In this document: positions 30,267-40,227 of the stretch, piece after piece
How the letters are laid out: every line of letters starts with the position of its first letter
Numbering within the stretch: position 1 is the stretch's first letter
DNA from: Actinomycetes bacterium
GTDB taxonomy: Bacteria; Actinomycetota; Actinomycetes; Mycobacteriales; Pseudonocardiaceae
Direction of reading: 5' to 3'
DNA: 64,000 nt
Assembly: GCA_021793175.1 (NCBI GenBank)
Contig: JAJYTH010000004.1
Location: 1 to 64,000, forward strand
The notes under the pieces: model-generated
Told to the model about the DNA's origin: nothing
Database searches by the model: none
The model's input: the letters and a program-made list of their open reading frames with translations, nothing else
Made by a program: the position numbers and the translations under genes

Positions 30267-31271
30267 TCAGGCCGCGACGTTGCGCAGACCGAACATGGGG
30301 GTGCTGACGTGCGCGCCCCGCTCCGCGATCCAGGCGAGCGCGGCGTCGGCGCGCTGGCCCTCCACACCGAGCCGGAACCGCGCCACGGGCGTGTCCCCCA
30401 ACCTGGTCAGTCCTCCGCCGATGGTGGTGAAGTCGACGTCGAACCGGGCCGAGGCCTCGGGCAGCAGGGCGCCCACGGCGGCGAACCCGATGAGGACGAC
30501 ATCCACGGTGCGGTCGTAGGCCCCGAAGTGAGCGCGGGACGTGTTGATCGGTGGCAACATCGCCTCGGCGAGCTGGCTTCCCGGCTTACCCAACAGCCCC
30601 AGCAGGGTGCCCGATTCGACCACCGTGCCGCGATCCAGCAGCGCCACCTCGTCGCAGACCCGGCGGGCGACGTCGGCGTCGCGTGTGGTGAGGACCACGG
30701 TCGCGCCCAGCTCCGCCCTGGCCCGGTCGAGGACGGACAGCACCGCCGCCGACTCCTCACCGTTCACCCCGTCGGTGGGGTCGTCGGCGAACAACACCGA
30801 CGGCGACACCGCCAACGCCCTCGCGACGGCCACCCGGCGTTGCTGGCCGGGCGACAGTTCGGACGGCAGGCGCGCACCCGACCGAGACAGCCCGATGACG
30901 TCGAGCAGAGTGCCCACGCGCTGCTTACGCTGCGCGGGCTCCACGCCCATGCGTTCCAACGGGGCGGCGACGTTACCCGCGACGGTGCGTTCCGGCCGCA
31001 ACCCGGGGTCCACCACCGCCACCTGGCGCTGCGCACCCCACAACCTGCGGCCCGTCAGCTTGCTGATGTCCATGCCGTCGTAACGCACCACGCCCTGGTC
31101 GGGACGTTCCCGAAGCGCGACGCAACGGGCCAGAGTCGTCTTCCCCGCGCGCGCCGGACCGACGATGCCGTACAACGAACCCGCGCTCACGGAAAGAGTG
31201 GCGTTCCGCAGCGCCACGACGGGCGCGGTCGTGCCGGGAAAGGATTTGCTGACGTTCTCGACAGTGATCAC
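30267..31271 (-). CDS. MetN-like ABC ATPase with NIL domain and degenerate catalytic residues
   Basis: 334-aa protein with an ABC domain (about 1-225) and a C-terminal NIL ligand-binding domain (about 250-330, from DVVLIGFAAVGALLPEASARF), the layout of methionine importer ATPases. Walker A (GPARAGKTT, residues 38-46) and signature LSPGQ (139-143) are intact. Four other catalytic positions differ from the canonical ones: Q-loop Gln is Asp88 (VAVVDPGL), the Walker B Glu is Asp164 (LFADDPTD), the D-loop SALD is DGVN (167-170), and the H-loop His is Arg197 (VLTTRDAD). ATP binding is likely but hydrolysis is probably weak or absent. No permease or substrate-binding protein gene is near. The GTG at 31271 has GGAG 5 nt upstream. 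It sits between rsmA and ispE. Confidence 0.85.
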   Translation of the reverse strand: MITVENVSKSFPGTTAPVVALRNATLSVSAGSLYGIVGPARAGKTTLARCVALRERPDQGVVRYDGMDISKLTGRRLWGAQRQVAVVDPGLRPERTVAGNVAAPLERMGVEPAQRKQRVGTLLDVIGLSRSGARLPSELSPGQQRRVAVARALAVSPSVLFADDPTDGVNGEESAAVLSVLDRARAELGATVVLTTRDADVARRVCDEVALLDRGTVVESGTLLGLLGKPGSQLAEAMLPPINTSRAHFGAYDRTVDVVLIGFAAVGALLPEASARFDVDFTTIGGGLTRLGDTPVARFRLGVEGQRADAALAWIAERGAHVSTPMFGLRNVAA

Positions 31272-31610
31272 CACGGCTCCAGGGCAGCTCAAAGCAGACG
31301 TCCAGCGCGGACGTCGAAGAAACAACGACAGTGGATCGACGTGACTCGAAAGCGACTTCTTCAGCCGGAAACGATGTGGCTACAACACGCCGACGCCGTA
31401 CGGCGGCCCTGGTCGATGACTCGGCGCTGCGTCAGCAATCGAGAGCGATACACAGTTCCTCCATCGATCCTGGCGTTAGCACCTGCCCCCACTCGATGAC
31501 AGTGGGCGGTTGCTGCGACGTCGTAGAGCCAGGTCTCTCAGTCGCTCGGGATGGATACCCCCAGAGTACACCCGACCGAACAGGTCGTTGACAAGCCTGT
31601 TGGGGCGAGA
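31272..31610. other. Intergenic stretch between rsmA and the MetN-like gene
   Basis: About 340 bp without a convincing gene. Open frames on either strand are compositionally unlike the neighbours and match no family I know. No tRNA, strong hairpin or repeat is seen. The gap suggests that the MetN-like gene has its own promoter rather than simple read-through from rsmA. Confidence 0.5.
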
Positions 31611-32468
31611 TCACACTGTCGCCGCAGCGCGGGCGATGGCGGCGAACTGTTCGACGGTCAACCGTTCCCCTCGCGTGGTGGGGTCCACCCCGGCGTCAGA
31701 CAGCAGGTCGGCCGCGCGGTCGGCCGAGCCCGCCCACGATGTCAGCGCCGCGCGCAGGGTTTTGCGCCGCTGCGCGAACGCCGCGTCGATGAGCGCGAAT
31801 ACCGTGTCGCGGTCGGCGTCCGGGGGCGGTGTGGAGCGTTCGAACTCCACCAGGGAGGAATCGACGTTGGGGACGGGCCAGAACACCGACCGCGGCACCG
31901 AGGCGACCTTGCGGGCATGTCCGTACCACGCGAGCTTCACGCTGGGCACGCCGTAGACCCGGCTGCCGGGCCGCGCCGCCATCCGGTCGGCCACCTCGGT
32001 CTGGACCATCACGAGGGCGTGCCGCAGCGACGGCAACTCGGCGAGCAGATGCAGCACCACGGGCACCGCCACGTTGTACGGCAGGTTGGCCACCAACGCC
32101 GTCGGCGGGGTCGGCAGCTCGTCCGCACGCAACCGCAACGCGTCCCGTTCGACGACGGTGAGCCGCTCGACGGCGCCGGGCGCGTGCTCGGCGACGGTGT
32201 CGGGTAGCCGAGCGGCCAGCACGGGATCGATCTCCACCGCCACCACGTGCGCACCGGCATGGAGGAGGCCGAGTGTGAGGGAGCCGAGTCCGGGCCCGAC
32301 TTCGACGACCACCTCGCCCGGGTCGACCCCCGCCAGGCCCACGATGCGGCGCACCGTGTTGGCGTCGTGCACGAAGTTCTGGCCGAGTTTCTTCGTCGGT
32401 CGCAAACCCAGCGCCGCAGCCAACCGGCGAATCTCAGCGGCTCCCAGCAGCCCCGGTGTGTCGGTCAC
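31611..32468 (-). CDS. rsmA: 16S rRNA (adenine1518-N6/adenine1519-N6)-dimethyltransferase
   Basis: 285-aa KsgA/RsmA, which dimethylates two adjacent adenines in the 3' hairpin of 16S rRNA late in 30S assembly. Motifs: [25 protein letters not shown]-binding [30 protein letters not shown], the catalytic [10 protein letters not shown], and the C-terminal [13 protein letters not shown] helix. It starts with GTG. It lies 49 bp downstream of rpfB, the arrangement known from mycobacteria, where the two are cotranscribed. Confidence 0.96.
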   Translation of the reverse strand: MTDTPGLLGAAEIRRLAAALGLRPTKKLGQNFVHDANTVRRIVGLAGVDPGEVVVEVGPGLGSLTLGLLHAGAHVVAVEIDPVLAARLPDTVAEHAPGAVERLTVVERDALRLRADELPTPPTALVANLPYNVAVPVVLHLLAELPSLRHALVMVQTEVADRMAARPGSRVYGVPSVKLAWYGHARKVASVPRSVFWPVPNVDSSLVEFERSTPPPDADRDTVFALIDAAFAQRRKTLRAALTSWAGSADRAADLLSDAGVDPTTRGERLTVEQFAAIARAAATV

Positions 32469-32517
32469 CGGACCAGCCTAAAGACCTTCTCCGAGCACAG
32501 GACGACGGGCGTTGCCT

Positions 32518-33936
32518 CTACAGGCCGAGCTGCGCCGAGCAGGCGGGCCAAGCGCCGTAGTCGCCCCGGGCGTCCCGCAGCTTGGTCGCGATCGCGATCT
32601 GCTGCTCACGCGTGGCCTCGTGCGGGTAGGCCGCGTACTGGGAACCGCCGTAGGCGTCCCAGGTCTGCTTGTTGAACTGCAGACCGCCGTAGTAGCCGTT
32701 GCCCGTGTTGATGGACCAGTTCCCGCCGGATTCGCACTGGGCGAGCGCATCCCACACCGCCCCGTCAGCGACGGGCGGAACCGCGGGCTTCTTGGTGCCG
32801 ACGCGAACGACCTTGTCCTTCGCCTCTTTGACGATCTCGGTGGACAGTTCCTCACTGTGCACGATCTCGCCGTTCTTCTTCGTCACCCGGTAGGTGACGA
32901 CCTTCTCGCCCGGTGTGCCCTCGTCCTCGACGATCTCCTTGCCCTGCTCCAGGGAGTCGTCCTCGATGGTCCGGACCTCGGGCTCGATCGTCTCGGTCTT
33001 GTTCACCACCGACACACCGGTGCGACTGATGTGCACTTCGGCGCCGTCGGTGAGTTTGAAGTCCGCGCCCTCTTCGATCTTGTCCTGCTCGCCCAGATCG
33101 AGGTTCAGCTCGTTGAGCAGTTCTTGGGCGGTGACGGCGTTGGTGGTGATCTCGCGGGGTTTCTCGCCACCGTCGTAGAGGGTGACGGCCTTCTCGGTCT
33201 TGACCTCCAGGCGCATGCCGTCCAGGGGGACCTCGCCGGACAGCGGCGCAGAGAACCACGTGCCGCCGGTGTTGAGGTGGTCGAGGTCGAGCTGCGCCAA
33301 CGCCTCGCGCACGGTGGTGGCGCGCACCCACGACTCGCGGGCCTCGCCGTCCACCACGACGGTGAGCTGGCGGCCACGCTCCAACTTGATGACCCCACCG
33401 TCACCGACCGGCGCTTGCGGGGACGGGGACAGGGCGTCGTGGGCGCCGACGTCGATGCCGGCGTCCTCCAGCACCTCGCCCACCGTGTCGCCGTAGCTGC
33501 GCACGGTCTGCCGCTCACCGTCGACGTCGACGGTGACGCTCTTGTTCATCGCGAGCGCCGCGGCACCGCCACCGGTGAGGGTGATCATGACCGCGAGGAC
33601 GGTGCCCCGCAGGAAACGCTTCTTCCACGTCTTGACCGCGCCGACGAAGCCGTCCTCGTCCTGGTCGGCCTGCGACTGCCCGCCGTCCGCTTCCGGGGAC
33701 GTCTCGATGCTCGCCGCGATCGGCGGGAGCATCATCGTCTCGGCGTTGATCAGCCGAATCAGCTCGTCGACGTCGACGTCGGCCTGCTCCATGAGGGCTT
33801 CGGCGTCGGGGCCGAGTGCCGTCAGCACGTCGTGGGGTGTGACTTCCGGCTCGGGCGAGAAATCGAGTTCGTCGGCCTCGCTCGACCTGTCGAGCAAGCC
33901 CGTGGAGGCACCCGTCTGCCCGTCTCTACCAGTCAC
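32518..33936 (-). CDS. rpfB: Resuscitation-promoting factor RpfB
   Basis: 472-aa secreted or membrane-anchored muralytic protein. A cytoplasmic N-terminus of about 105 residues precedes one membrane helix ([22 protein letters not shown]). Three DUF348 repeats follow (each with the Y/R-G-x-T-VxExL pattern), then a G5 domain ([28 protein letters not shown]) and the C-terminal Rpf domain [20 protein letters not shown], with the catalytic Glu in CESGG. The long cytoplasmic N-terminus exceeds that of mycobacterial RpfB. The GTG at 33936 has AAGGGA 8 nt upstream, favouring it over the GTG at 33963. A promoter-like pair and a leader of about 145 nt lie upstream; rsmA follows. Confidence 0.94.
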   Translation of the reverse strand: MTGRDGQTGASTGLLDRSSEADELDFSPEPEVTPHDVLTALGPDAEALMEQADVDVDELIRLINAETMMLPPIAASIETSPEADGGQSQADQDEDGFVGAVKTWKKRFLRGTVLAVMITLTGGGAAALAMNKSVTVDVDGERQTVRSYGDTVGEVLEDAGIDVGAHDALSPSPQAPVGDGGVIKLERGRQLTVVVDGEARESWVRATTVREALAQLDLDHLNTGGTWFSAPLSGEVPLDGMRLEVKTEKAVTLYDGGEKPREITTNAVTAQELLNELNLDLGEQDKIEEGADFKLTDGAEVHISRTGVSVVNKTETIEPEVRTIEDDSLEQGKEIVEDEGTPGEKVVTYRVTKKNGEIVHSEELSTEIVKEAKDKVVRVGTKKPAVPPVADGAVWDALAQCESGGNWSINTGNGYYGGLQFNKQTWDAYGGSQYAAYPHEATREQQIAIATKLRDARGDYGAWPACSAQLGL

Positions 33937-34087
33937 AGGGTCGATCCCTTCACGTAAGTACACCGACTCCCGCAGTCAGCGCCGCCCTCATGCGCCCCGC
34001 AGGACGCTCTCCCCGACGTACACCGACGTGACTGTGGGCCAGGCGGGTGATGATCGATGTCGGACCACCACCCAGCACGGTCACGGG

Positions 34088-34116
34088 ACCATAACGAGTG
34101 CCAAGGGGTTGCGCAA
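34088..34116 (-). promoter_or_regulatory. Probable vegetative promoter of rpfB
   Basis: On the minus strand TTGCGC (34116-34111) and TATGGT (34093-34088) are separated by 17 bp, a good sigma-70-type pair. Transcription would start near 34081, giving a 5' leader of about 145 nt before the rpfB GTG. Confidence 0.5.
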
Positions 34117-34143
34117 ACACCCCCCGTCGTCTCGTGATTTTCC

Positions 34144-35001
34144 TCACGAGCTCTCCGGCGACGATCCGACACCGTCGTTTTCCGTGACACGCAGGCGAAA
34201 AACGCGTTCCGCGTTGCGCCGGGCCGCCTCCGCCACGGCCTCCACCGACTGTCCTCGCAGCTCGGCGAGTCCCTCGACCGTGTAGGCGGCGCAGTAGGGC
34301 TCGTTCGGCCTGCCGCGGAAGGGGTGCGGGGTGAGAAACGGCGCGTCGGTCTCGACCAGTAACTGTTCGTCCGGCACCAGCCGCGCCGCCTCCTGAAGCG
34401 CACGCGCGTTACGGAACGTCACCGTGCCCGCGAACGACAACAGGTAGCCCGCGTCGATACACCGCCGCGCCACGTCGGCGTCCCCGGAAAAACAGTGGAA
34501 CATCACCGTTTCCGGCGCGCCCTCGGCGTCCAGAGTCGCGAGCACGTCGTCGTGGGCCTCCCGGTTGTGGATCATGAGCGGTTTGCCCACGCGTTTGGCG
34601 AGGTCGATATGCCAGCGGAACGCTTCCTGCTGCGCCTTGGGGCTCGCGTAGTCCCAGTAGTAGTCCAGCCCCGTCTCGCCGACGGCGACCACGCGGTCGG
34701 CCGCGGCGAGACGCTCCAGCTCCGAACGCTCCGTCTCGCCGAACCCCTCCGTGCGCGTGGGGTGCAGCGCCACGGCCCCGTACAACCGTTCGTCCCACGT
34801 GGCCGCGTCGGCCACCCACCGCGCCGAGTCCAGGTCGTCGGCCACGGTGATGACGGCGACGATCCCCGCGGAGGCCGCTCGGCCGAGAGCGGCTCTTACA
34901 AGATCGGGCGTGGTGGCCCCACAGGCGTCGAGATGGGTGTGCGCGTCGACCGTCGGTACCGGCAGCGGTTGCGGTATCGGCGGGCGTTCCTGACGACTCA
35001 T
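34144..35001 (-). CDS. tatD: TatD-family metal-dependent deoxyribonuclease
   Basis: 285-aa TIM-barrel hydrolase. Metal ligands are visible in VDAHTHLD, the [13 protein letters not shown] segment, [24 protein letters not shown] and [20 protein letters not shown], the standard TatD/YcfH pattern. The enzyme acts as a 3'-5' exonuclease or DNase on damaged DNA; other TatD members act in tRNA or protein quality control, so the substrate is not certain. The ATG overlaps the metG stop as ATGA, implying coupled translation. It precedes rpfB on the same strand. Confidence 0.93.
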   Translation of the reverse strand: MSRQERPPIPQPLPVPTVDAHTHLDACGATTPDLVRAALGRAASAGIVAVITVADDLDSARWVADAATWDERLYGAVALHPTRTEGFGETERSELERLAAADRVVAVGETGLDYYWDYASPKAQQEAFRWHIDLAKRVGKPLMIHNREAHDDVLATLDAEGAPETVMFHCFSGDADVARRCIDAGYLLSFAGTVTFRNARALQEAARLVPDEQLLVETDAPFLTPHPFRGRPNEPYCAAYTVEGLAELRGQSVEAVAEAARRNAERVFRLRVTENDGVGSSPESS

Positions 35002-36797
35002 GCTTCGACGTTAATCGGAGCCCATTCTGGCCCGGTCTCGGCGAGCTTCGGGTCAAGTTTGGCGAACAACGGCGTCGGCTTCTCCAAAGGACGCCCCACC
35101 TCGACCGGGATGGACCCCCAACGCGCCTGCTCCACCGTGTAGTCCCCGGTGATGACCGGATTGACCCGGTCGGGCAGATCGAGGTCGGCGACCTCGGAGA
35201 CCTCCGGCTGAGCGGCCCACACACCCGTGCCCCCCAACGCCTCATACACCTTCTGCGCCGCGTGCGGCAGGAACGGGGTGAGCAACGTGTTGGCGTCGGA
35301 CACCACCTGCAACGCCGTGTACAGCACCGTGTCCCTGCGCTCGAGGTCGTCCTTGAGTTTCCACGGCTGCTGGTCCGACAGGTACTTGTTGGCCGCCGAG
35401 ACCACGCGCATGGCCTCCTGTGCGGCGAGTTTGAACCGGGACCGGCTCAGGTGCCCGCCCACCGTGTCGAACGCCGCCCTGGCCAGTGCCTTGAGATCCT
35501 CGTCGGCCTGTGTCGGCGTGCCGGGCCGGGGGATGCCACCGTTGTTCTTGTGGGCCATCGAGATCGACCGGTTGACGAGGTTGCCCCACTCGTTGGCGAG
35601 CTCGAAGTTGATGCGCCGGGTGAACTCGTCCCACGTGAAGTCGGCGTCCTGGGTCTCGGGCCCGGCCACGCTGATGAAGTACCGCAGCGTGTCGGGGCCG
35701 AACTCGCGCAGGAAGTCACGCACGTAGATCACCGTGCCGCGCGAGGTGGAGAACTTCGAGCCGCTCATGGTGAGAAACTCGCTGGAGACGATCTCGTCGG
35801 GCAGCCGCAGCTGTCCGTACGGGCCCGGTTCGCCGCCCTTGTCGCCCGCGCCGTTGTGGCCGAGCAGTAGGGCGGGCCAGATCTGGGCGTGGAAGGTGAT
35901 GTTGTCCTTGCCCATGAAGTAGTAGCCGCGCGCGTCGGGGTTGTTCCACCACTGCTGCCACGCGTCCGGGTCACCGGAACGCCGGGCCCACTCCACGCTG
36001 GCGGAGAAGTACCCGATCACCGCGTCGAACCAGACGTAGAACCGCTTCATCGGCTGGTCGCGCCAGCCGTCGAGCGGGATCTTCACGCCCCAGTCGAGGT
36101 CGCGGGTGATGGGCCGGGGGCGCATGTCCTCCACGAGGTTGCGGGTGAAGTTGAGGACGTTGGGGCGCCAGTCGGTCTTGGTGGACAGCCACGTTCCCAA
36201 CGTCTCGGTGAACGCGGGCAGGTCGAGGAACAAATGTTCGGTCTCGACGAACTTCGGTGTCTCACCGTTGATGCGCGAACGCGGGTTACGCAGCTCGGCG
36301 GCGTCGAGTTGGTTGCCGCAGTTGTCGCACTGGTCGCCGCGAGCACCGTCGTAGCCGCAGATGGGACAGGTGCCCTCGATGTAGCGGTCGGGTAACGTGC
36401 GGCCCGTGGACGGGCTGATGGCGCCCGTGGTGGTCTTGGGGATGACGTAGCCGTTGCGGTGCAGTGCGAGGAAGATCTGCTGCACCACCTCGGCGTGGTT
36501 GCCGGTACTGGTCCGGGTGAACAGGTCGTACGACATTCCGAGGCCCTGCAGGTCCTCGGTGATCTGACGGGTGTACTTGTCGGCCGCCTGCTGCGGGGTC
36601 AGGCCTTCCTTCTCCGCCTGGACCTGGATCGGGGTGCCGTGTTCATCCGTACCCGACACCATGAGCACCTTGTTGCCGGCCATTCGCTGGTAACGCGAGA
36701 AGACGTCGGACGGGACGCCGAAACCGGACACGTGGCCGATGTGGCGGGGGCCGTTGGCGTAGGGCCAGGCCACCGCGGTCAACACAGGAGTGCTCAT
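34998..36797 (-). CDS. metG: Methionyl-tRNA synthetase
   Basis: 599-aa class I synthetase. The HIGH motif is seen as [10 protein letters not shown] near residue 16. A double zinc knuckle CPICG...CDNCG lies near 140-165, and the KMSKS loop is [10 protein letters not shown]. An anticodon-binding helical domain follows ([22 protein letters not shown]). There is no C-terminal tRNA-binding EMAP domain, as in other actinobacterial forms. The gene overlaps tatD by 4 nt, an order conserved in mycobacteria. Confidence 0.97.
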   Translation of the reverse strand: MSTPVLTAVAWPYANGPRHIGHVSGFGVPSDVFSRYQRMAGNKVLMVSGTDEHGTPIQVQAEKEGLTPQQAADKYTRQITEDLQGLGMSYDLFTRTSTGNHAEVVQQIFLALHRNGYVIPKTTTGAISPSTGRTLPDRYIEGTCPICGYDGARGDQCDNCGNQLDAAELRNPRSRINGETPKFVETEHLFLDLPAFTETLGTWLSTKTDWRPNVLNFTRNLVEDMRPRPITRDLDWGVKIPLDGWRDQPMKRFYVWFDAVIGYFSASVEWARRSGDPDAWQQWWNNPDARGYYFMGKDNITFHAQIWPALLLGHNGAGDKGGEPGPYGQLRLPDEIVSSEFLTMSGSKFSTSRGTVIYVRDFLREFGPDTLRYFISVAGPETQDADFTWDEFTRRINFELANEWGNLVNRSISMAHKNNGGIPRPGTPTQADEDLKALARAAFDTVGGHLSRSRFKLAAQEAMRVVSAANKYLSDQQPWKLKDDLERRDTVLYTALQVVSDANTLLTPFLPHAAQKVYEALGGTGVWAAQPEVSEVADLDLPDRVNPVITGDYTVEQARWGSIPVEVGRPLEKPTPLFAKLDPKLAETGPEWAPINVEA

Positions 36798-36993
36798 GGG
36801 TATTTAGCCTACGGATCGGGCCCAGTGAATTTCTCGCGAGGGAGGCTCAGGCTCCGCATCGGGCCGGACGACAGACGACGCCGCGTCCACGAGGGCGGAC
36901 AACTCGACCGGACCAGGTGACCCACGAACCGGGCTTCGCGGAAGACGTCTCGGAAAGGGGCGTGCCCGAACGCCCGGGAACAGCCGTGTCGCA

Positions 36994-37980
36994 TCAGTCG
37001 AGGAGCAGCCGGGTACGGGCGAGGTAGACGTTGTACGGCCCCCACTGCGACACCAGGTAGTACAGGTCGGGGCCGTCGAGCGACCACGGGTGCAGGAACC
37101 CCCCGTACACGGCCGGGTACTCGTCGCCCGACACCACCACCTCGCCGGGTGTCCACGGGCCCGTGAGGTGCTCCGCCGAGCGCAGGACGATGCCGCGACG
37201 CGTCTCGTCGAGGTGCATCAGCAACCACCGGCCCAGCACGGTGTGGAAGCCGACCGACATCTCCCCCACCGGGCCGTCCAACACCGCGGCGGCGGCACCC
37301 TGATGACGGCTCCAACCGGTCCCCGTCCAGTACTCGAACGCACGTGTCTCGGGCAGCTCCGCCAGTTCCGCCCTGGCGAGGTAAGCCTCGCCGTAGCGTC
37401 CGTTGGTGGTGCCCAGTAGGTACACCCGCCCGCCCGTCGACGCGAACGCACCGAGCTGGAACCGGTCCCGGCCCCACCAGTTCGACCAGCGCGCATACCG
37501 GGGCTTGTCCCACGTGTACCCACCGTCGTCCGAGACGGCGATGCCCGCGTAGTTGGTGCGCCACACGCCGGGCCGTCCCCAGCGGCGCACCGACATGTAG
37601 TGCAGGTACTGCTTGCCGTTCACGGCGACACCGCTGTTGGGGATCACCGTGACCTCGCTTCCGGCTCCCGAGGGCAGCGCCTGGCGAGCGGTGCCGTCCG
37701 GCCGGGCGACCACGCCGTCCAGCCGCAGGCCCGTGGAAAGTTCCCGGTCACTGGAGTAGGCGAGCGTGTTCCGGCGCCAGTCGGCGTCGGCCGGGCCGGG
37801 CCCGCTACCTCCCCACCCCTCGCCGTAGGTGTCGCCGAACGCGACGTACACACGCCCGTCGGCGCCGTCCCAGGTGACACCGAGGTCGGTGGCGTGGATA
37901 CCGAATCGCTCGTCGGTGCGGCTCGGTGACCCGGCGCCGGTCACGGGGCCGATCCACGTCGTCTCGCTCACACCCGTCAC
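36994..37980 (-). CDS. DUF4185 domain protein
   Basis: 328-aa protein of the DUF4185 family, a predicted beta-propeller related to glycosidase-like folds. Features: TDLGVTWDGADGRVYVAFGDTYGEGWGG, NTLAYSSDRELSTGLRLDG, AGIAVSDDGGYTWDKP, and a closing GGFLHPWSLDGPDLYYLVSQWGPYNVYLAR. No catalytic residues are established for the family and no signal peptide is visible from this start. The GTG at 37980 is chosen because a longer frame would run antisense into pabB; a TATCGT box lies close upstream, so the mRNA may be leaderless. Divergent from pabB with 36 bp between the starts. Confidence 0.78.
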   Translation of the reverse strand: MTGVSETTWIGPVTGAGSPSRTDERFGIHATDLGVTWDGADGRVYVAFGDTYGEGWGGSGPGPADADWRRNTLAYSSDRELSTGLRLDGVVARPDGTARQALPSGAGSEVTVIPNSGVAVNGKQYLHYMSVRRWGRPGVWRTNYAGIAVSDDGGYTWDKPRYARWSNWWGRDRFQLGAFASTGGRVYLLGTTNGRYGEAYLARAELAELPETRAFEYWTGTGWSRHQGAAAAVLDGPVGEMSVGFHTVLGRWLLMHLDETRRGIVLRSAEHLTGPWTPGEVVVSGDEYPAVYGGFLHPWSLDGPDLYYLVSQWGPYNVYLARTRLLLD

Positions 37981-38016
37981 ATCATCGACGATAGTCGCAT
38001 TCGCCGTCGGGCGAGA

Positions 38017-39324
38017 ATGTTCGCCGTGCGAGTGGTGAGAACGGCCCTGCGGGCCACCCCCACCCCGGAGGACGCCGTCACGCTTCTCCACCGGCGGGCA
38101 TCCCGGGAAGGTCTGGCCCCACCGGCAGCGCTGTGCGGCGACTGGTTCTCCTCACGTGCCGTGCTCGCCCCGACCGTGCGTATCCAGACCGTCTCGGACG
38201 TCGCGAAGGCGTTCGCCACCGTGACTCGGCGACCCGAACTCACACCCACCGAGCCGGGTGTCGTCGGAGGCGGGTGGTTCGGCTACCTCTCCTACGACCT
38301 CACCGATCCCTCCGGTCGGCGCTGTGCCCTGCCCCGCGCCGCGTGGGGCTGGGCCGACCACGTGCTCCGCCTGGACTCCGAGGGGCGGTGGTGGTTCGAG
38401 GCGCTCGTTCCCGACGACGCACCCGATCCCGACGCTCTCGCCGCCGACCTCGACGCCCTGCTCTCCACCCGCCCCGGTCGGGACACCGCGTTCACGTGGC
38501 GACCCACCACACTTCCGCTGCCCTCCCGGGACGAACACCACAGCGCCGTCGCCGCCTGTGTACGCGCCATCGCGGCGGGTGAACTGTTCCAGGCCAACAT
38601 CTGCACCCGCCTGAGCGGCGATTTCCACGGCGAACCCGCCGCGCTGTTCACCGAAGGGATCCGACGGCTCGCCCCCGCCCGCTCCGCCTACCTCGCGGGT
38701 GACTGGGGAGCGCTCGTGTCGATGTCACCGGAACTGTTCCTGTCCCGCTCGGGCCGACGCGTGCGCTCCTCACCGATCAAAGGAACCCGCCCTCGACGTG
38801 GCCCGCACGACGATCACCAGGCCGACGAACTCCGGCGCTCCACCAAAGACGTCGCCGAAAACGTCATGATCACCGACCTGGTGCGCAACGATCTCGGCCG
38901 CGTGTGCGAAGTGGGCAGTGTGCGCGTGCCGGAACTGCTCGCCGTGCGTCCCGCACCGGGCGTGTGGCATTTGGATTCCACTGTGGAAGGTGTGCTGGCT
39001 GATGGTCGCGATGACACCGACCTGCTGCACGCGACGTTTCCACCCGGATCGGTCACGGGCGCACCGAAGATCCGCGCACTCGATCTGGTCGCGGAACTGG
39101 AATCCGCTCCGCGCGGCGTCTACACGGGTGCGATCGGCCTCGCCTCCCCCGTGGTGGGAATGGAATTGAACGTCGCGATCCGCACCTTCGAGATCAGCGA
39201 CGGTACCGTTCGGCTCGGCGTGGGCGGAGGTATCACCGCCGACTCCGACCCCGACGCCGAGTGGCGCGAATGCCTGCACAAGGCCGCGCCGTTGACACGA
39301 CTGTTGGAACAGCCGCCGAACTGA
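38017..39324 (+). CDS. pabB: Aminodeoxychorismate synthase component I
   Basis: 435-aa chorismate-utilising enzyme. It has the conserved IKGTRPRRG segment containing PIKGT, whose Lys distinguishes PabB from anthranilate synthase TrpE (usually PIAGT). Other motifs: ELFQANICTRLSG, SPELFLSR, VMITDLVRNDLGRVC, TFPPGSVTGAPKIRAL and GVYTGAIG. It should convert chorismate to 4-amino-4-deoxychorismate for folate synthesis together with a PabA glutaminase encoded elsewhere. The start ATG has GGGCGAGA just upstream. Position between metG/tatD and rsmI/pmt matches Rv1005. Confidence 0.93.
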   Translation: MFAVRVVRTALRATPTPEDAVTLLHRRASREGLAPPAALCGDWFSSRAVLAPTVRIQTVSDVAKAFATVTRRPELTPTEPGVVGGGWFGYLSYDLTDPSGRRCALPRAAWGWADHVLRLDSEGRWWFEALVPDDAPDPDALAADLDALLSTRPGRDTAFTWRPTTLPLPSRDEHHSAVAACVRAIAAGELFQANICTRLSGDFHGEPAALFTEGIRRLAPARSAYLAGDWGALVSMSPELFLSRSGRRVRSSPIKGTRPRRGPHDDHQADELRRSTKDVAENVMITDLVRNDLGRVCEVGSVRVPELLAVRPAPGVWHLDSTVEGVLADGRDDTDLLHATFPPGSVTGAPKIRALDLVAELESAPRGVYTGAIGLASPVVGMELNVAIRTFEISDGTVRLGVGGGITADSDPDAEWRECLHKAAPLTRLLEQPPN

Positions 39325-39363
39325 CGACCGGGTCGAAACCCTCGCCCACGGGGACGCTGTCGA

Positions 39364-40194
39364 CTACTCGGCGTCCCGCTCCCGCAGCACGGCGTCGTAC
39401 AGCTGTTTACGCGACACCCCCGCCGCCTGCGCCACCTCGGCCGACGCCGATTTCAAGCGTTCCCCGGCCTCGACCCGGGCCCGTACCTCGGCCACCAGCC
39501 GGGGCAGATCGGCGGAACGCGGTTTCGCCCCCTCCAACACCACGGTGATCTCACCGCGCACACCTTGCCGCGCCCACTCGGCGAGCTCGCCGAGCCCTCC
39601 GCGGCGCACCTCCTCGTACGTCTTGGTCAGCTCCCGGCACACGGCCGCCCTGCGGTCGGCGCCGAGCACGTCGGCGGCCTCCGCCAACGTCGCCGCCAAC
39701 CGGTGCGGCGACTCGAAGAACACCACCGTTCGGGGCTGCTCGGCGAGTTCCCGCAGCCAACGCTGCCGTTCACCCGGTTTGCGTGGCGCGAACCCGTCGA
39801 AACAGAACCGGTGCGGCGGCAGACCCGACACCGCCAACGCCGTCGTCACCGCCGAAGGCCCGGGCACGCACGTCACGCCCACGCCCTCCTCGACGCACGC
39901 CGCGACGAGCCGGTACCCCGGATCGGACACGCTCGGCATCCCCGCGTCGGTGACGAGCACCACCGTCTGCCCCGCTCTCAGCGCCTCCAACAACGCGGGC
40001 AACCTCGCCGATTCGACGTCCTCGTAGAAACTCACCACACGCCCGCGGGGCGTCACCCCCAGAGTCGTGGCGAGCGCGCGCAGGCGCCGCGTGTCCTCGG
40101 CCGCCACGACGTCGGCGTCGGCCAGTGCCTGGGCCAGCCGGGGCGAGGCGTCACGGGAATCACCGAGTGGGGTCGCGGCCAGTACGAGCGTCAC
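39364..40194 (-). CDS. rsmI: 16S rRNA (cytidine1402-2'-O)-methyltransferase
   Basis: 276-aa tetrapyrrole-methylase-fold enzyme that methylates the ribose of C1402 in 16S rRNA. Motifs: VLAATPLGDSRDASPR, VAAEDTRRLRAL, VLVTDAGMPSVSDPGYRLV, VPGPSAVTTALAVSGLP, FFESPHRLAATL. The C-terminal segment (VAQAAGVSRKQLYDAVL) is a helix-turn-helix-like tail common in this family. The GTG at 40194 is chosen because the homology starts there. The longer frame lies antisense to pmt. Divergent from pmt with 33 bp between the starts. Confidence 0.94.
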   Translation of the reverse strand: MTLVLAATPLGDSRDASPRLAQALADADVVAAEDTRRLRALATTLGVTPRGRVVSFYEDVESARLPALLEALRAGQTVVLVTDAGMPSVSDPGYRLVAACVEEGVGVTCVPGPSAVTTALAVSGLPPHRFCFDGFAPRKPGERQRWLRELAEQPRTVVFFESPHRLAATLAEAADVLGADRRAAVCRELTKTYEEVRRGGLGELAEWARQGVRGEITVVLEGAKPRSADLPRLVAEVRARVEAGERLKSASAEVAQAAGVSRKQLYDAVLRERDAE

Positions 40195-40227
40195 AACGCC
40201 AGAGGCTAGCCCGTAGGATCGGAGCTC

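Noticed and set aside
31331-31591. 86-aa plus-strand open frame in the gap before rsmA
   Set aside because: No recognisable family or start signal.
33937-34143. c-di-AMP (ydaO) riboswitch before rpfB
   Set aside because: Searched because such switches precede some rpf genes, but the conserved ydaO sequence blocks were not found.
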